Shown: in pieces, positions 1 to 7,308 of the stretch | Layout: each line of letters begins with the position of its first letter | How positions within the stretch are numbered: position 1 is the stretch's first letter | Origin: CAZKJL01 sp964611095 | GTDB taxonomy: Bacteria > Patescibacteriota > Gracilibacteria > Peribacterales > Peribacteraceae | NCBI GenBank assembly: GCA_964611095.1 | Contig: CAZSWJ010000008.1 | Location: 1-54,068, forward strand | Direction of reading: 5' to 3' | Length of the DNA stretch: 54,068 nucleotides | Position numbers and translations under genes: made by a program | Notes under the pieces: generated by a model | The model's database searches: none | What the model was told of the DNA's origin: nothing | What the model saw: only the letters and a program-made list of their open reading frames with translations

Positions 1-941
1 AATCCCGAGGCCTCGATGAATTTCATCTTGGGATCCTCTTTCTGCATGGCGTCGAGGAGCAGGTTGATGCCGATGGCGTCGGATGCCATGTGGCTGCACT
101 GAATGACGTTCACGTGGTGCTTCTTGGCTTCCTCCAGCGATTTCTCCGTGACGTGCATGGAGAGCACCGTGCCGACTCCTGCGCGCGCCTTGGCCTCGAA
201 GAATTCCTCGGGACCGTTGGTACCGCCGGTGAATTCGGTAGCGACGACTTTTCCGGGGCGGCTCGATGAACTTCCTGCGGCGATGATCGGCGGGTTTCCC
301 TTCTTGGCGTACAGCTTGTACTCCGGAATTTCGGTGATGGCTTTGAGAATCGCTCCGAGATCGTCGTACTCGTGTTTGCAGATGTGCTTCTCCATGAATC
401 GCCACACCATGTTGTCCGTGATCGTGTGGCAGCACAGAGCGGGGACTCCCAAGAGTTCGGCGGCGCGCTCCACGCGGAACAAGTTATCGGCGTGAATGCT
501 GCGCCAAATGCGGTCCATACGCGGGCGGAGCAGTGCCTCGGTCTGGTTCACGGGGACTCCCACCGTGGCGTACAGATCGATCTGCAGCGGCATCACTTTC
601 TCCAAATCGGCCAGCGCGCGTCCCTCGGGGTGGTGAATGAGCGCTCCGTCGATGCGCATTCCTTTCTCGCGCAAGCGGTCGATGAGCAGGAATTCGGGCG
701 TTTCCACGTCCACGCCCACGAACAAGTGCGTGAATTCCTCGGATCCGTCACCGTTGATGATGCGGCAGTCCGAGTACGGGTTCCACGTGCGTTCCGTATC
801 GAACATCTCTTTGTCCTTCGCTTCGAGCTTCTTCTCCTTGTCTTTGTACTTCTTCAAAAATTTCTCGATCTGTACCTTGGTGCGAGGGTCGTTCTCCATG
901 CCGAGTTCAACGGCACGCTGATGGAAGCGTTTGAGTTTCAT
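1..941 (-). CDS. Nif3-like (NGG1p-interacting factor 3 family) protein, 3' end outside window
   Basis: Reverse-strand frame open from an ATG at 941 to the window edge (313 codons), so the C-terminus is missing. The protein begins MKLKRFHQRAVELGMEND, has a Lys/Glu-rich helix near residues 25-45, then motifs FVGVDVETPEFLLIDRL, an HHPEGRAL segment (residues about 103-110) and CCHTITDN. The HHP-type segment and overall pattern resemble Nif3-like dinuclear-metal proteins, whose biochemical role is uncertain. A TAGGCT box about 9 bases before the ATG could drive it. It lies 42 bases downstream of the glycosyltransferase gene on the same strand. The family call is from recognition only; the reading frame is secure. 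Confidence 0.6.
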   Translation of the reverse strand, partial: MKLKRFHQRAVELGMENDPRTKVQIEKFLKKYKDKEKKLEAKDKEMFDTERTWNPYSDCRIINGDGSEEFTHLFVGVDVETPEFLLIDRLREKGMRIDGALIHHPEGRALADLEKVMPLQIDLYATVGVPVNQTEALLRPRMDRIWRSIHADNLFRVERAAELLGVPALCCHTITDNMVWRFMEKHICKHEYDDLGAILKAITEIPEYKLYAKKGNPPIIAAGSSSSRPGKVVATEFTGGTNGPEEFFEAKARAGVGTVLSMHVTEKSLEEAKKHHVNVIQCSHMASDAIGINLLLDAMQKEDPKMKFIEASG

Positions 942-983
942 AGTAGGCAGAGCCTAGCTGCGTCGCGGCGTCGCACGCAATGT

Positions 984-1940
984 CTATTTCGACGCGCCCG
1001 CGAAATATTTCACGATGGCGTGGATCACCAAGACGGGATGACGGAAGCAGAACCCGCGGATGTAACTCTTGTCGCCGGCACCGACGTTCTTGTTGCCGTC
1101 CCTGCGACGGAAGTACTTGGCGACCATGGCTTCCACGGCTTTCTTCCGTGCCGCGATGGCTTGCGAGCGCTTGTCGCCGAAGGTGCGCCCGATGATGAGT
1201 TCCAGGCAGCGGAGCCTGTCGGCGATGCCTTGGCCGCTCTCCTGGTTCATGGCGCTGGCACCGTTCGGGTGCACGCGGAACGCACCGAATTCGCCGCGCA
1301 GGACGAACGCATCGGACACACTCAGCATCCGGGTCCAGTACTCGGTGTCCAGGAACTGCGGCATCGTTTCCAAAAATTCTCCCGCCTGTTTCATGAACTC
1401 GCGTCGCATGACGACGAAGCTCGGTTCGCCGATGACGTTGGGGGTCAGTTGTTCTTGCACCCACCATTGCAGCAGAGCCGCACCGCGGTGGAATCCCTCG
1501 GACAAGCGCTCGGCGCGGAACGTGCGCACCGCCTCGTAGAGCGGTCCGATGTCCATGCCGCCTTCCACCGTATACGCATGGTCCATGCACACGAGTCCGA
1601 CGGTGGGGTGTTCGTTCATCACCTTCATCGCACTTTCCAGGTATCTCGGCGCCCAGACGTCATCCTGGAACAGGTACGCCACGACGGGCTCGGACGATTT
1701 GCGGAAGCAGGCGTTCCAATTGCCCCCGATGCCGAGACGCGTTTGGCTGCGCTCGAAACGGATGCGCGTGTCGCTCAAGAACGGTTCCACGATGGCGCGG
1801 ACATCCACGTCGGCGGAACAGTCGTCGTGGACCAGCGCGGTCCAATCCTGGAAGGTCTGTGCCTGGAGGCTCTTTAAGGCCTCTTCCAGCTGACGTGCGA
1901 TGGGGTGGTACGTCGGTACGAGGACGGAAACGGTGGCCAT
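984..1940 (-). CDS. Family 2 glycosyltransferase
   Basis: 318 residues. The N-terminus VSVLVPTYHP is the GT-A nucleotide-binding strand typical of GT2 enzymes; VHDDCSADVD (about 38-47) and FQDDVWAPRYLE (about 91-102) supply the acidic metal- and nucleotide-sugar-binding positions. No N-terminal membrane segment is evident; the C-terminus (FCFRHPVLVIHAIVKYF) is hydrophobic and may associate with the membrane. Substrate cannot be read from sequence; transfer of a sugar to a lipid-linked glycan is the usual role. A TATACT -10 box lies 7 bases before the ATG, giving a leaderless transcript divergent from trmD. Confidence 0.85.
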   Translation of the reverse strand: MATVSVLVPTYHPIARQLEEALKSLQAQTFQDWTALVHDDCSADVDVRAIVEPFLSDTRIRFERSQTRLGIGGNWNACFRKSSEPVVAYLFQDDVWAPRYLESAMKVMNEHPTVGLVCMDHAYTVEGGMDIGPLYEAVRTFRAERLSEGFHRGAALLQWWVQEQLTPNVIGEPSFVVMRREFMKQAGEFLETMPQFLDTEYWTRMLSVSDAFVLRGEFGAFRVHPNGASAMNQESGQGIADRLRCLELIIGRTFGDKRSQAIAARKKAVEAMVAKYFRRRDGNKNVGAGDKSYIRGFCFRHPVLVIHAIVKYFAGASK

Positions 1941-1993
1941 GGACCGCAGTATAGGTGCTTTCCGTGCTTTGCCGAAAGCCGTAAACTGAGGCC
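1941..1993. promoter_or_regulatory. Divergent promoter region, glycosyltransferase / trmD
   Basis: The 53-base gap holds two -10 boxes: TATACT on the minus strand (complement of 1948-1953), 7 bases from the glycosyltransferase ATG, and TAAACT on the plus strand (1982-1987), 6 bases from the trmD ATG. Neither gene has a Shine-Dalgarno sequence. Spacing puts both transcription starts at or within a few bases of the start codons. Good -35 hexamers are not obvious. Confidence 0.55.
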
Positions 1994-2668
1994 ATGCGTA
2001 TCGATATCCTGACGCTGTTTCCCGGCATGTTCACGGGTCCTCTCACCGAGAGCATCCTCAAGCGCGCAACCGATGCCAAACTTTTGGACATTCGCTTCCA
2101 CAACATCCGCGACTACAGCACGCTTCGTCATAAGCAGGTCGATGACAAGCCCTACGGCGGAGGAGCGGGCATGCTCCTGATGGCCGAGCCCATCGTGTCG
2201 TGTATTGAAGCGGTTAGCGGGGAGCGGGGAGCGGGTAGCGCCAAGAACAAATCCAAGTCTCCGCATATCATCTATCTTTCTGCCGTCGGTAAACGTCTCA
2301 CGCAAACGAAAGTGGAACGCATTGCCAAACGCGATTGGCTCATCTTGATTTGCGGACACTACGAAGGCATCGATCAGCGCGTCATCGACGGATGGGTGGA
2401 CGAAGAAATCAGCATCGGAGACTACGTGCTTACGGGCGGGGAAATCCCGGCGATGGTGCTCGTGGATGCCGTAGCGCGTCATATTCCCGGCGTTCTGGGC
2501 AAAGAGGCCTCGGCCGACGGCGACAGCTTCTCCGCGAGTTTCGGACGCAAGCGCGAGTATCCGCACTACACGCGCCCGGAAGAGTTCCGCGGCAAAAAAG
2601 TTCCCGACATTCTGCTCTCGGGACATCACAAAAACGTGGAGCAGTGGAGGAAAGATAATCTGCGTTGA
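1994..2668 (+). CDS. trmD: tRNA (guanine37-N1)-methyltransferase TrmD
   Basis: 224 residues. TrmD uses S-adenosylmethionine to methylate G37 next to the anticodon, preventing +1 frameshifting. The start MRIDILTLFPGMF, KPYGGGAGMLL, ICGHYEGIDQRV, ISIGDYVLTGGE and the C-terminal HYTRPEEFRG / LLSGHH motifs are all classic SPOUT-fold TrmD signatures (trefoil-knot SAM site, catalytic Asp region). Odd feature: between CIEAV and SPHIIYLS there is an extra loop, VSGERGAGSAKNKSK, encoded by a dispersed GC-rich repeat at 2207-2242. It is not linked here to rpsP/rimM/rplS, its usual neighbours. Leaderless start with TAAACT 6 bases upstream. Confidence 0.97.
   Translation: MRIDILTLFPGMFTGPLTESILKRATDAKLLDIRFHNIRDYSTLRHKQVDDKPYGGGAGMLLMAEPIVSCIEAVSGERGAGSAKNKSKSPHIIYLSAVGKRLTQTKVERIAKRDWLILICGHYEGIDQRVIDGWVDEEISIGDYVLTGGEIPAMVLVDAVARHIPGVLGKEASADGDSFSASFGRKREYPHYTRPEEFRGKKVPDILLSGHHKNVEQWRKDNLR
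2207..2242 (+). repeat. AGCGGGTAGC-type repeat, in-frame copy inside trmD
   Basis: Three tandem imperfect units of the AGCGGG(T/G)AGC type encode the segment SGERGAGS. Related copies lie at 3533-3557, 13882-13911, 16475-16510 and 29384-29457. The unit is absent from the conserved TrmD core and adds a surface-loop-like insert while keeping the frame. Confidence 0.75.
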
Positions 2669-3106
2669 TCAGACGAACAGCGCTGCCGCCCTTCGCAACA
2701 AATTCCTGACCGGAGTACCGACTTTAGTCTGTACGACATCCACCGATTCTTCGATTTCACGATCGGCGTCCCATCGCAACGATTGAAGCATGCACCGTGC
2801 GTCATACACTGCCCAGCCGGGAAGTGGCGTCTCGTCGGGTTGCTGCGACAATGCGGAATCGGGACGTAAGTGTCCTTCGAATTTCTCGAGCCCCGACGAG
2901 AGCGTGATCGTCACCGCATGGCGCGCCTTCATCGCCGCGATGCGCCGGGCGTGGGTGCCATGCTGCATGTCGGCCCACATTGCCCTCAGCTCGCCGACGG
3001 TTTTTGGGACGTTGAGCGCCCGATCCTCCGCTTCCATCTTGTCGATATATTTCTGCAAGATGGCGTCGGTTCCCGACGAGCCGGTGCCTTCTCCTGGTTT
3101 TTGCAT
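2669..3106 (-). CDS. Hypothetical protein, soluble, 145 aa
   Basis: I do not recognise a family. The protein is hydrophilic with no membrane segment; N-terminus MQKPGEGTGSSG, then a helical region YIDKMEAEDRALNVPKTVGE and a C-terminal Arg/Val-rich stretch. TATAAA (complement of 3115-3120) lies 8 bases before the ATG, the same leaderless arrangement seen for recognised genes nearby, which supports it being real. It converges on trmD with its stop directly abutting the trmD stop. Confidence 0.65.
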   Translation of the reverse strand: MQKPGEGTGSSGTDAILQKYIDKMEAEDRALNVPKTVGELRAMWADMQHGTHARRIAAMKARHAVTITLSSGLEKFEGHLRPDSALSQQPDETPLPGWAVYDARCMLQSLRWDADREIEESVDVVQTKVGTPVRNLLRRAAALFV

Positions 3107-3275
3107 GCCACTTTTTTATAGGAAACCGCAAAATGATCAACTTTATCGGGGTACAGGCCTCTTTTTGTTCGTTGTCCGAAACAGTTTTTATGGTCTTAAT
3201 CTTGCATTAATCCGTGATTCAGCGGTTTACTGTTTTCTTGGGTAACAGGATGCATATTTCCCGTACCATGATCGT

Positions 3276-3542
3276 ATGAATGAAGAATCGGAGCTTCTTT
3301 GGGCATTGAAATCCGGCGCGTCCGTTACGGTCAAAGTTCGTCCGTCGGCACAGAAAACATACTTGAAAGGCAGGCTCGACGATGGAACGTGGAAGATCGA
3401 TGTCGCGGCGGTGCCGGAAGACGGCAAAGCAAACGACGAGCTGATTCGGTATATGGCTGAGATGTGTGGCGTATCTCGATCGACGGTTGAATTGGTATCC
3501 GGGCAGACTGCTCGGTTGAAAGTGCTCCGAATAGGCGGGTAG
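3276..3542 (+). CDS. DUF167 / YggU family protein
   Basis: 88 residues, the usual length for this small family. Conserved features are VTVKVRPSAQKT near residue 18, the VPEDGKANDELIRYMA motif (family consensus P-x-G-K-A-N) and VELVSGQTARLKVLRI at the C-terminus. Function is not established. TACCAT lies 6 bases before the ATG (leaderless). The stop codon TAG falls inside a copy of the AGCGGGTAGC repeat, so the repeat supplies the last codon and stop. Confidence 0.88.
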   Translation: MNEESELLWALKSGASVTVKVRPSAQKTYLKGRLDDGTWKIDVAAVPEDGKANDELIRYMAEMCGVSRSTVELVSGQTARLKVLRIGG

Positions 3543-3557
3543 CGAGTAGCGGGTAGA
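3533..3557 (+). repeat. AGCGGGTAGC-type repeat at the 3' end of the DUF167 gene
   Basis: GGCGGGTAGCGAGTAGCGGG followed by TAGA and a run of T. The repeat covers the DUF167 stop codon and the 19-base gap to the convergent recombinase gene. The following T6 could help termination, though no strong stem is present. Confidence 0.65.
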
Positions 3558-3561
3558 TTTT

Positions 3562-4476
3562 TTATCGGTGGAACTGTTGATGGATTTCTTTGAGACGCTT
3601 GTTCGTCAAGTGCGTATAGATCTGCGTCGTGGTGATGCTCGCATGTCCGAGCATCTCTTGGACCGAGCGAATGTCGGCACCGTTTTTCAGGAGCTCGGTG
3701 GCAAACGTATGTCGGAGCGTATGCGGTGTCACCTTCTTCACAATGCCTGCTGCCGCTGCGATATTCCGAACGATGCGTTCGATGGCTTGTGGCTCCAGTC
3801 TGCGGTCTTCGCCGAGCAAGCTGTCTTGCCGTGAGCGGTTCGAATTGCTCACGAAGAGCGGGGTCCAGTTGTCCGTGCGGGCATCGAGATAGTCTTTGAT
3901 GTACTCGGTCGCGGTATCCGAAATGAAGACGATGCGCGCCTTCCTTCCTTTGCCGACCACACGGAACTCGCGGCTCTCGAGGTTCACGTCTTTGCGATTC
4001 AAGTTGCTGAGCTCACTCACGCGCAGGCCCGTCGAGTAGAGGAGGTGCAGAATCGCGAGGTCGCGAGCACCGTTCCTCTTCGTCACGTCGATGGCCGTGA
4101 ACATGGCGCTGAGCTCTTCGCGACTGAGGACTTCCACTTGGCGCTCGGGCACTTTGGGCAGCTCGATTTTCTCGGGCGACATCGTCTTCACGTCGTTTTT
4201 GTGCAAGTGTTTCAGGAGTGCGCGCAGCGCGATGAGGTGATACTGCTGCGTCTTGATGTCGAGCGTCACACCCTGGCCGCGAATCGGCGTTCGGTGCAAG
4301 TGCAAGCGGTAATCGCGCACCGTATTTGCGTCGATTTTGGCCACGTCGGTCGTGGATTTGGCGAATTTCTCAAAGCGCTTCAGGTAGTGACGGTAATTTT
4401 CCACCGTCTTCTTGCTCTGGTATTTGCCCACTTCGCAGTGAGTCAAAAAATCGTAGATGGCGTCTTTGATCTGCAT
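3562..4476 (-). CDS. xerD: Tyrosine site-specific recombinase, XerC/XerD type
   Basis: 304 residues from the ATG at 4476; the frame extends 17 codons upstream, but that would read through the divergent promoter and overlap the neighbouring gene start. N-terminal SAM-like core-binding domain at 1-105 and catalytic domain at 115-304. All catalytic residues are present: R152 (STGLRVSEL), K176 (VVGKGRKARI), H252 and R255 (TPHTLRHTF), H278 (LGHASITTT) and Y287 (IYTH). Family members resolve chromosome dimers at dif. Length and lack of neighbouring phage genes favour a housekeeping Xer over an integrase. No dif site was identified here. XerC versus XerD cannot be settled by eye. Confidence 0.92.
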   Translation of the reverse strand: MQIKDAIYDFLTHCEVGKYQSKKTVENYRHYLKRFEKFAKSTTDVAKIDANTVRDYRLHLHRTPIRGQGVTLDIKTQQYHLIALRALLKHLHKNDVKTMSPEKIELPKVPERQVEVLSREELSAMFTAIDVTKRNGARDLAILHLLYSTGLRVSELSNLNRKDVNLESREFRVVGKGRKARIVFISDTATEYIKDYLDARTDNWTPLFVSNSNRSRQDSLLGEDRRLEPQAIERIVRNIAAAAGIVKKVTPHTLRHTFATELLKNGADIRSVQEMLGHASITTTQIYTHLTNKRLKEIHQQFHR

Positions 4477-4496
4477 GGAGATACACTCATTGTACG
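4477..4496. promoter_or_regulatory. 20-base divergent promoter between xer and a methyltransferase gene
   Basis: The whole intergenic gap holds a plus-strand -10 box TACACT (4482-4487, 9 bases before the ATG at 4497) and a minus-strand TACAAT (complement of 4489-4494, 12 bases before the ATG at 4476). Their -35 regions must lie inside the opposite gene, so the two promoters probably compete. Confidence 0.5.
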
Positions 4497-5117
4497 ATGA
4501 AATCGCCCCGAACCAACAAGGAGGCATGGAAAAACAAATGGCGCGGTCGCTCGGATCCCGTGAACGCGTTTGCCCGAGCGGTCGTTCGTGCTTCCAAAGA
4601 GCGGGGTTCGCTGCTGGACGTCGGCTGCGGCAACGGTACGGACAGCTTCTTCTTCGCCGAGAACGGTTTTACGGTCACGGCCGTCGATTTTTCCGAGAGC
4701 GGTATCGAAGGGCTGAATGTCGTGGCAAAAGAGCGCGGGCTTTCCATCACGTCTTCGGTCGGAGACATCTCCAAGACGTTGCCGTACAAGGACGGTTCGT
4801 TCGATGTCGTGTACGCGCATCTCTCTCTTCACTACTTCGACGATGCGACGACGAAGCGGGTGTTTAAAGAGATGCATCGCGTGCTCAAGAAAGGAGGACT
4901 CTTCTTCGTGAAGTGCAAATCCGTCGATGATCCTTTATACGGAGTGGGGGAGGAGGTGGGGCCGGACATGTTCCTCTCGGACCACACGCGGCATTTTTTC
5001 AGCTTGGAGTACCTTAAGTCGATGCTCGGGGATTTTTCAGTGTTTACGTCGACGAAGAGTTCGTCGGCGTACCACGGCAAGGTATCGAAGTTCGTTCAGG
5101 CGGTGGCACAGAAGTAG
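4497..5117 (+). CDS. Class I SAM-dependent methyltransferase
   Basis: 206 residues, Rossmann-fold methyltransferase. Motif I LLDVGCGNGTDS (about 39-50) binds SAM, followed by the acidic VTAVDFSESGIEG, a DGSFDVVYAHLSLHYF motif and the post-II segment EMHRVLKKGGLFFVKCK. It resembles TehB-like/UbiE-like small methyltransferases; the substrate is unknown. Leaderless start, divergent from xer. A long palindromic repeat follows the stop directly. Confidence 0.87.
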   Translation: MKSPRTNKEAWKNKWRGRSDPVNAFARAVVRASKERGSLLDVGCGNGTDSFFFAENGFTVTAVDFSESGIEGLNVVAKERGLSITSSVGDISKTLPYKDGSFDVVYAHLSLHYFDDATTKRVFKEMHRVLKKGGLFFVKCKSVDDPLYGVGEEVGPDMFLSDHTRHFFSLEYLKSMLGDFSVFTSTKSSSAYHGKVSKFVQAVAQK

Positions 5118-5250
5118 CTTCTTCCACTTTCTTTTGACGCAATGCGATTGTCACTTCTTTGTCCGCGACAAAGAAGTAACCAAGAAAACGCTGCGCGCCG
5201 ATACCCACCCTCACCCCCCGCTGCGGCGCGCTCCATCCCTTGGGATGTGG
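5118..5250 (+). repeat. Palindrome-headed dispersed repeat, copy 1
   Basis: Begins with a CCACTTTCTTTTGACGCAA element, then the inverted repeat ACTTCTTTG / CAAAGAAGT (5153-5177), then AACCAAGAAAACGCTGCGCG and an ACCC-rich body ending near GGGATGTGG. It differs from copy 2 (35604-35730) at only about four positions over roughly 125 bases. It fills the convergent gap between the methyltransferase and the DsbA-like gene. No convincing protein is encoded. Confidence 0.85.
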
Positions 5251-5281
5251 CTATCATCGAATGCAGTCGTGCTTCCTTGCA

Positions 5282-5311
5282 CTCTTTGTATTCCTTGTAT
5301 TCTTTGCACTC
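5282..5311 (+). repeat. TTTGTATTCCTTGTATTC repeat next to a stop codon, copy 1
   Basis: CTCTTTGTATTCC then TTGTATTCTTTGCACTC, a triplet of imperfect 9-10-mers. It lies 7 bases beyond the stop of the minus-strand DsbA-like gene. Near-identical copies adjoin the stops of aguA (35756-35786) and folK (42262-42292). Confidence 0.8.
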
Positions 5312-5318
5312 CTGCTGA

Positions 5319-6011
5319 CTAAAGCGCCTCTTCGATCATTTTTCTGAGCTCACCACTTTCGAGAACACCGAGCCACGACTTGTCACCGACGGTGAACATC
5401 GGCACCCGGTCGACTTTGGTTCCGTCGGCGAGCGTCACTGATGCCGGCACGCGGTTCACGTTTTTCATGCAGGTATCGAATGATTTCTTCTCGACTCCCG
5501 CTTTCTTCACCATCGTTTGCAGTGCGACTTCGTTCGACGGAGTCTGTTTGATGAGGAGCGTGTCCATCGCATCGAACTTGTTCTGGTCGGCGGCGCACAG
5601 CGCGGACTGAGCCAGGCGCCTGCCCCACGCCGTTTGCGGCGCGAAGATGCGGGCGATGCCGAGCTTGCCCGTGGAAACGAAGTCGCGATCCAGCCACGGA
5701 CGATTGAGAATCTCGTTCTCCCTGCAGTAATTGCAGTCGTAATCGAAGTATTCGGTGAGCATCGGACCTGCGTGCTCCGTTCCGAACACGATCAGGTCGT
5801 GCTGCGTCAGGAAGCCCGGTACATGGGAGCCCGTCGCGGCAGCAGCTTCCAAGCTGTCGGTACCTGTGGGCATGCGCTCGTTCGTGTCGTCTTCGTCGCG
5901 CACCGTGCTGCCCGAGAGCGTGTCCGTGCGGGGCAGCGTGCCGCCGTTCGGGCTGCAAGCCGCAAGGAGCAGCGCCACGAGGCCGATGGTCAACGCAAAG
6001 CTTCTTTTCAT
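5319..6011 (-). CDS. DsbA-like thioredoxin-fold lipoprotein
   Basis: 230 residues. Signal peptide with lipobox LLLAAC (Cys19), so it is predicted to be lipid-anchored outside the cytoplasmic membrane. After a Thr/Ser/Asp-rich linker (20-65) comes a DsbA-type fold: YFDYDCNYCREN carries the CxxC pair (C-N-Y-C), and RVPMFTVGDKSWLG supplies the cis-Pro strand. A further Cys pair (LCAADQ, DTCMKN) may form a structural disulfide. It probably oxidises or isomerises exported proteins, in keeping with the DipZ-like gene further along. It is divergent from the wecG-like gene. Confidence 0.88.
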   Translation of the reverse strand: MKRSFALTIGLVALLLAACSPNGGTLPRTDTLSGSTVRDEDDTNERMPTGTDSLEAAAATGSHVPGFLTQHDLIVFGTEHAGPMLTEYFDYDCNYCRENEILNRPWLDRDFVSTGKLGIARIFAPQTAWGRRLAQSALCAADQNKFDAMDTLLIKQTPSNEVALQTMVKKAGVEKKSFDTCMKNVNRVPASVTLADGTKVDRVPMFTVGDKSWLGVLESGELRKMIEEAL

Positions 6012-6056
6012 GGTTCGGTTTCATTGTGAGCGACTTTTCACGATAATGGAACCCTG

Positions 6057-6788
6057 ATGTCCGCGCGCGTCACCATCCTCGGCGTCCCTGTCGACCCACT
6101 CACGCTGCCGCAGGCGGTGAACAGAGTCATCGAACTTTTGACGTCGGGGGTGCAACATCACGTCATCACTCCGAATCCCGAGATGATCGTCGCGGCGCAG
6201 AAGAACTCCGAGTTTCTTCGCGTCCTTCAGTCATCATCGCTCAACATCGCCGACGGTGCGGGTCTTCTCTTCGCGGCGCGCATGACCGGGCAATGTTTGC
6301 CCGAGCGCGTGACGGGGACGGATTTGCTCATCGCACTTGCTCATCATGCGGAGGCGGGGCCGATGTTTCTGCTCGGGGCCGGACCGGGCATCGCCGAGCG
6401 CGCGGCACACGCACTCATGACAGAGCATCCGTCCGTCAGCATCGCGGGGACCTTCGGCGGATCACCGAGGGAAGAGGATGAAGACGACATCGTGCGTCGC
6501 ATCAATGACTCGGGTGCTCGCATCTTGTTCGTCGCCTACGGTGCGCCCGCACAGGAACTGTGGATCTCACGCGTACTGCCGCGATTATGCACCGTCACGG
6601 TGGCGGTGGGCGTGGGCGGCGCGTTCGATTTTTTGGCCGGCGTCCGTTCACGCGCTCCCGGGTGGATGCGCCGCATCGGCCTGGAGTGGTTGTGGCGGCT
6701 CGTTCAAGAGCCGAGTCGCATCGGCCGCATCTGCACCGCGGTGATCGTGTTTCCGTTCCTCGTTCTTACGAAGCCGAGTCGGTCGTAG
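6057..6788 (+). CDS. WecG/TagA/CpsF family glycosyltransferase
   Basis: 243 residues, usual family length. Family marks are VTILGVPVDPLTL at the N-terminus, HHVITPNPEMIVAAQ, NIADGAGLLFAARM (the Asp of the catalytic DG motif), LLGAGPGIAERAA, LFVAYGAPAQELWI and AVGVGGAFDFLAG, ending APGWMRRIGLEWLWRL. Members transfer ManNAc or ManNAcA to undecaprenyl-PP-GlcNAc in wall or capsule polymer synthesis. The WecB-like epimerase gene 5 kb downstream makes the sugar these enzymes often use. GATAAT lies 9 bases before the ATG. The 3' end overlaps the convergent gene by 23 bases. Confidence 0.93.
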   Translation: MSARVTILGVPVDPLTLPQAVNRVIELLTSGVQHHVITPNPEMIVAAQKNSEFLRVLQSSSLNIADGAGLLFAARMTGQCLPERVTGTDLLIALAHHAEAGPMFLLGAGPGIAERAAHALMTEHPSVSIAGTFGGSPREEDEDDIVRRINDSGARILFVAYGAPAQELWISRVLPRLCTVTVAVGVGGAFDFLAGVRSRAPGWMRRIGLEWLWRLVQEPSRIGRICTAVIVFPFLVLTKPSRS

Positions 6789-7155
6789 CATCCGCATGGA
6801 GCGATTCTTTCTTGAGGAGCGCCCACCGCTTCGTGCTTTCGTCGAACTTCAGTTTCACGAGCCAGTAGGCGTTGTCGGACGTCTTCACTTGGTACGAATA
6901 GACGGGCTTCGTGCTCTCCACGGCTTTTTCTTTGCGCAAGAAATCGATGTCGCTGATCTTCACGTCGTCGGTCAGCATGGGTTCCACCACCGCGATGACG
7001 GTGACGTCGCTGGGTTCATCCAGGAGCAGCGCTCCGTTCAAGTTCAGCGTGCCGCGACCGACCAGTGCCGTGAAAACGACGACCATCGCCGAGAGCACGA
7101 TCGCGATCACGACGGACACTCGGTAGCTTTGGTGGGTCATTTTTTCGATATCCAT
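6766..7155 (-). CDS. Hypothetical single-pass membrane protein, 129 aa
   Basis: No family recognised. One N-terminal transmembrane segment (SVVIAIVLSAMVVVFTALV, about 13-31) and an extracytoplasmic mixed alpha/beta domain with YSYQVKTSDNAYWLVKLKF. The start at 7155 rather than the inner Met is supported by a perfect TATAAT (complement of 7164-7169) 8 bases upstream. It converges on and overlaps the wecG-like gene by 23 bases. Confidence 0.7.
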   Translation of the reverse strand: MDIEKMTHQSYRVSVVIAIVLSAMVVVFTALVGRGTLNLNGALLLDEPSDVTVIAVVEPMLTDDVKISDIDFLRKEKAVESTKPVYSYQVKTSDNAYWLVKLKFDESTKRWALLKKESLHADATTDSAS

Positions 7156-7308
7156 TTCCGTTCATTATACAGGATTTGAAACGTTTTCGCCACGCGTCCC
7201 GTCACATCATTGCATCTATTTCGTTTTGTTTTCTGATCATGGCGTGGGCGTGCACAAGCGGCTGCGTGCCTGTACGCTAAGGAACATCTTCCCTTTCTCC
7301 ACATACCC

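Noticed and set aside
372..1877. 501-codon plus-strand frame over the Nif3-like and glycosyltransferase genes
   Set aside because: Arg/Val/His-rich shadow frame antisense to two proteins with family motifs.
3562..4476. Integrase of a mobile element
   Set aside because: Length, catalytic pattern and lack of att-like direct repeats or phage genes favour a housekeeping Xer recombinase.
5155..5322. Frames encoding CTLCIPCILCTP-like peptides in repeat copies (also 35624 and 42258)
   Set aside because: The similar peptides arise only because the DNA repeat is shared; there is no start signal.
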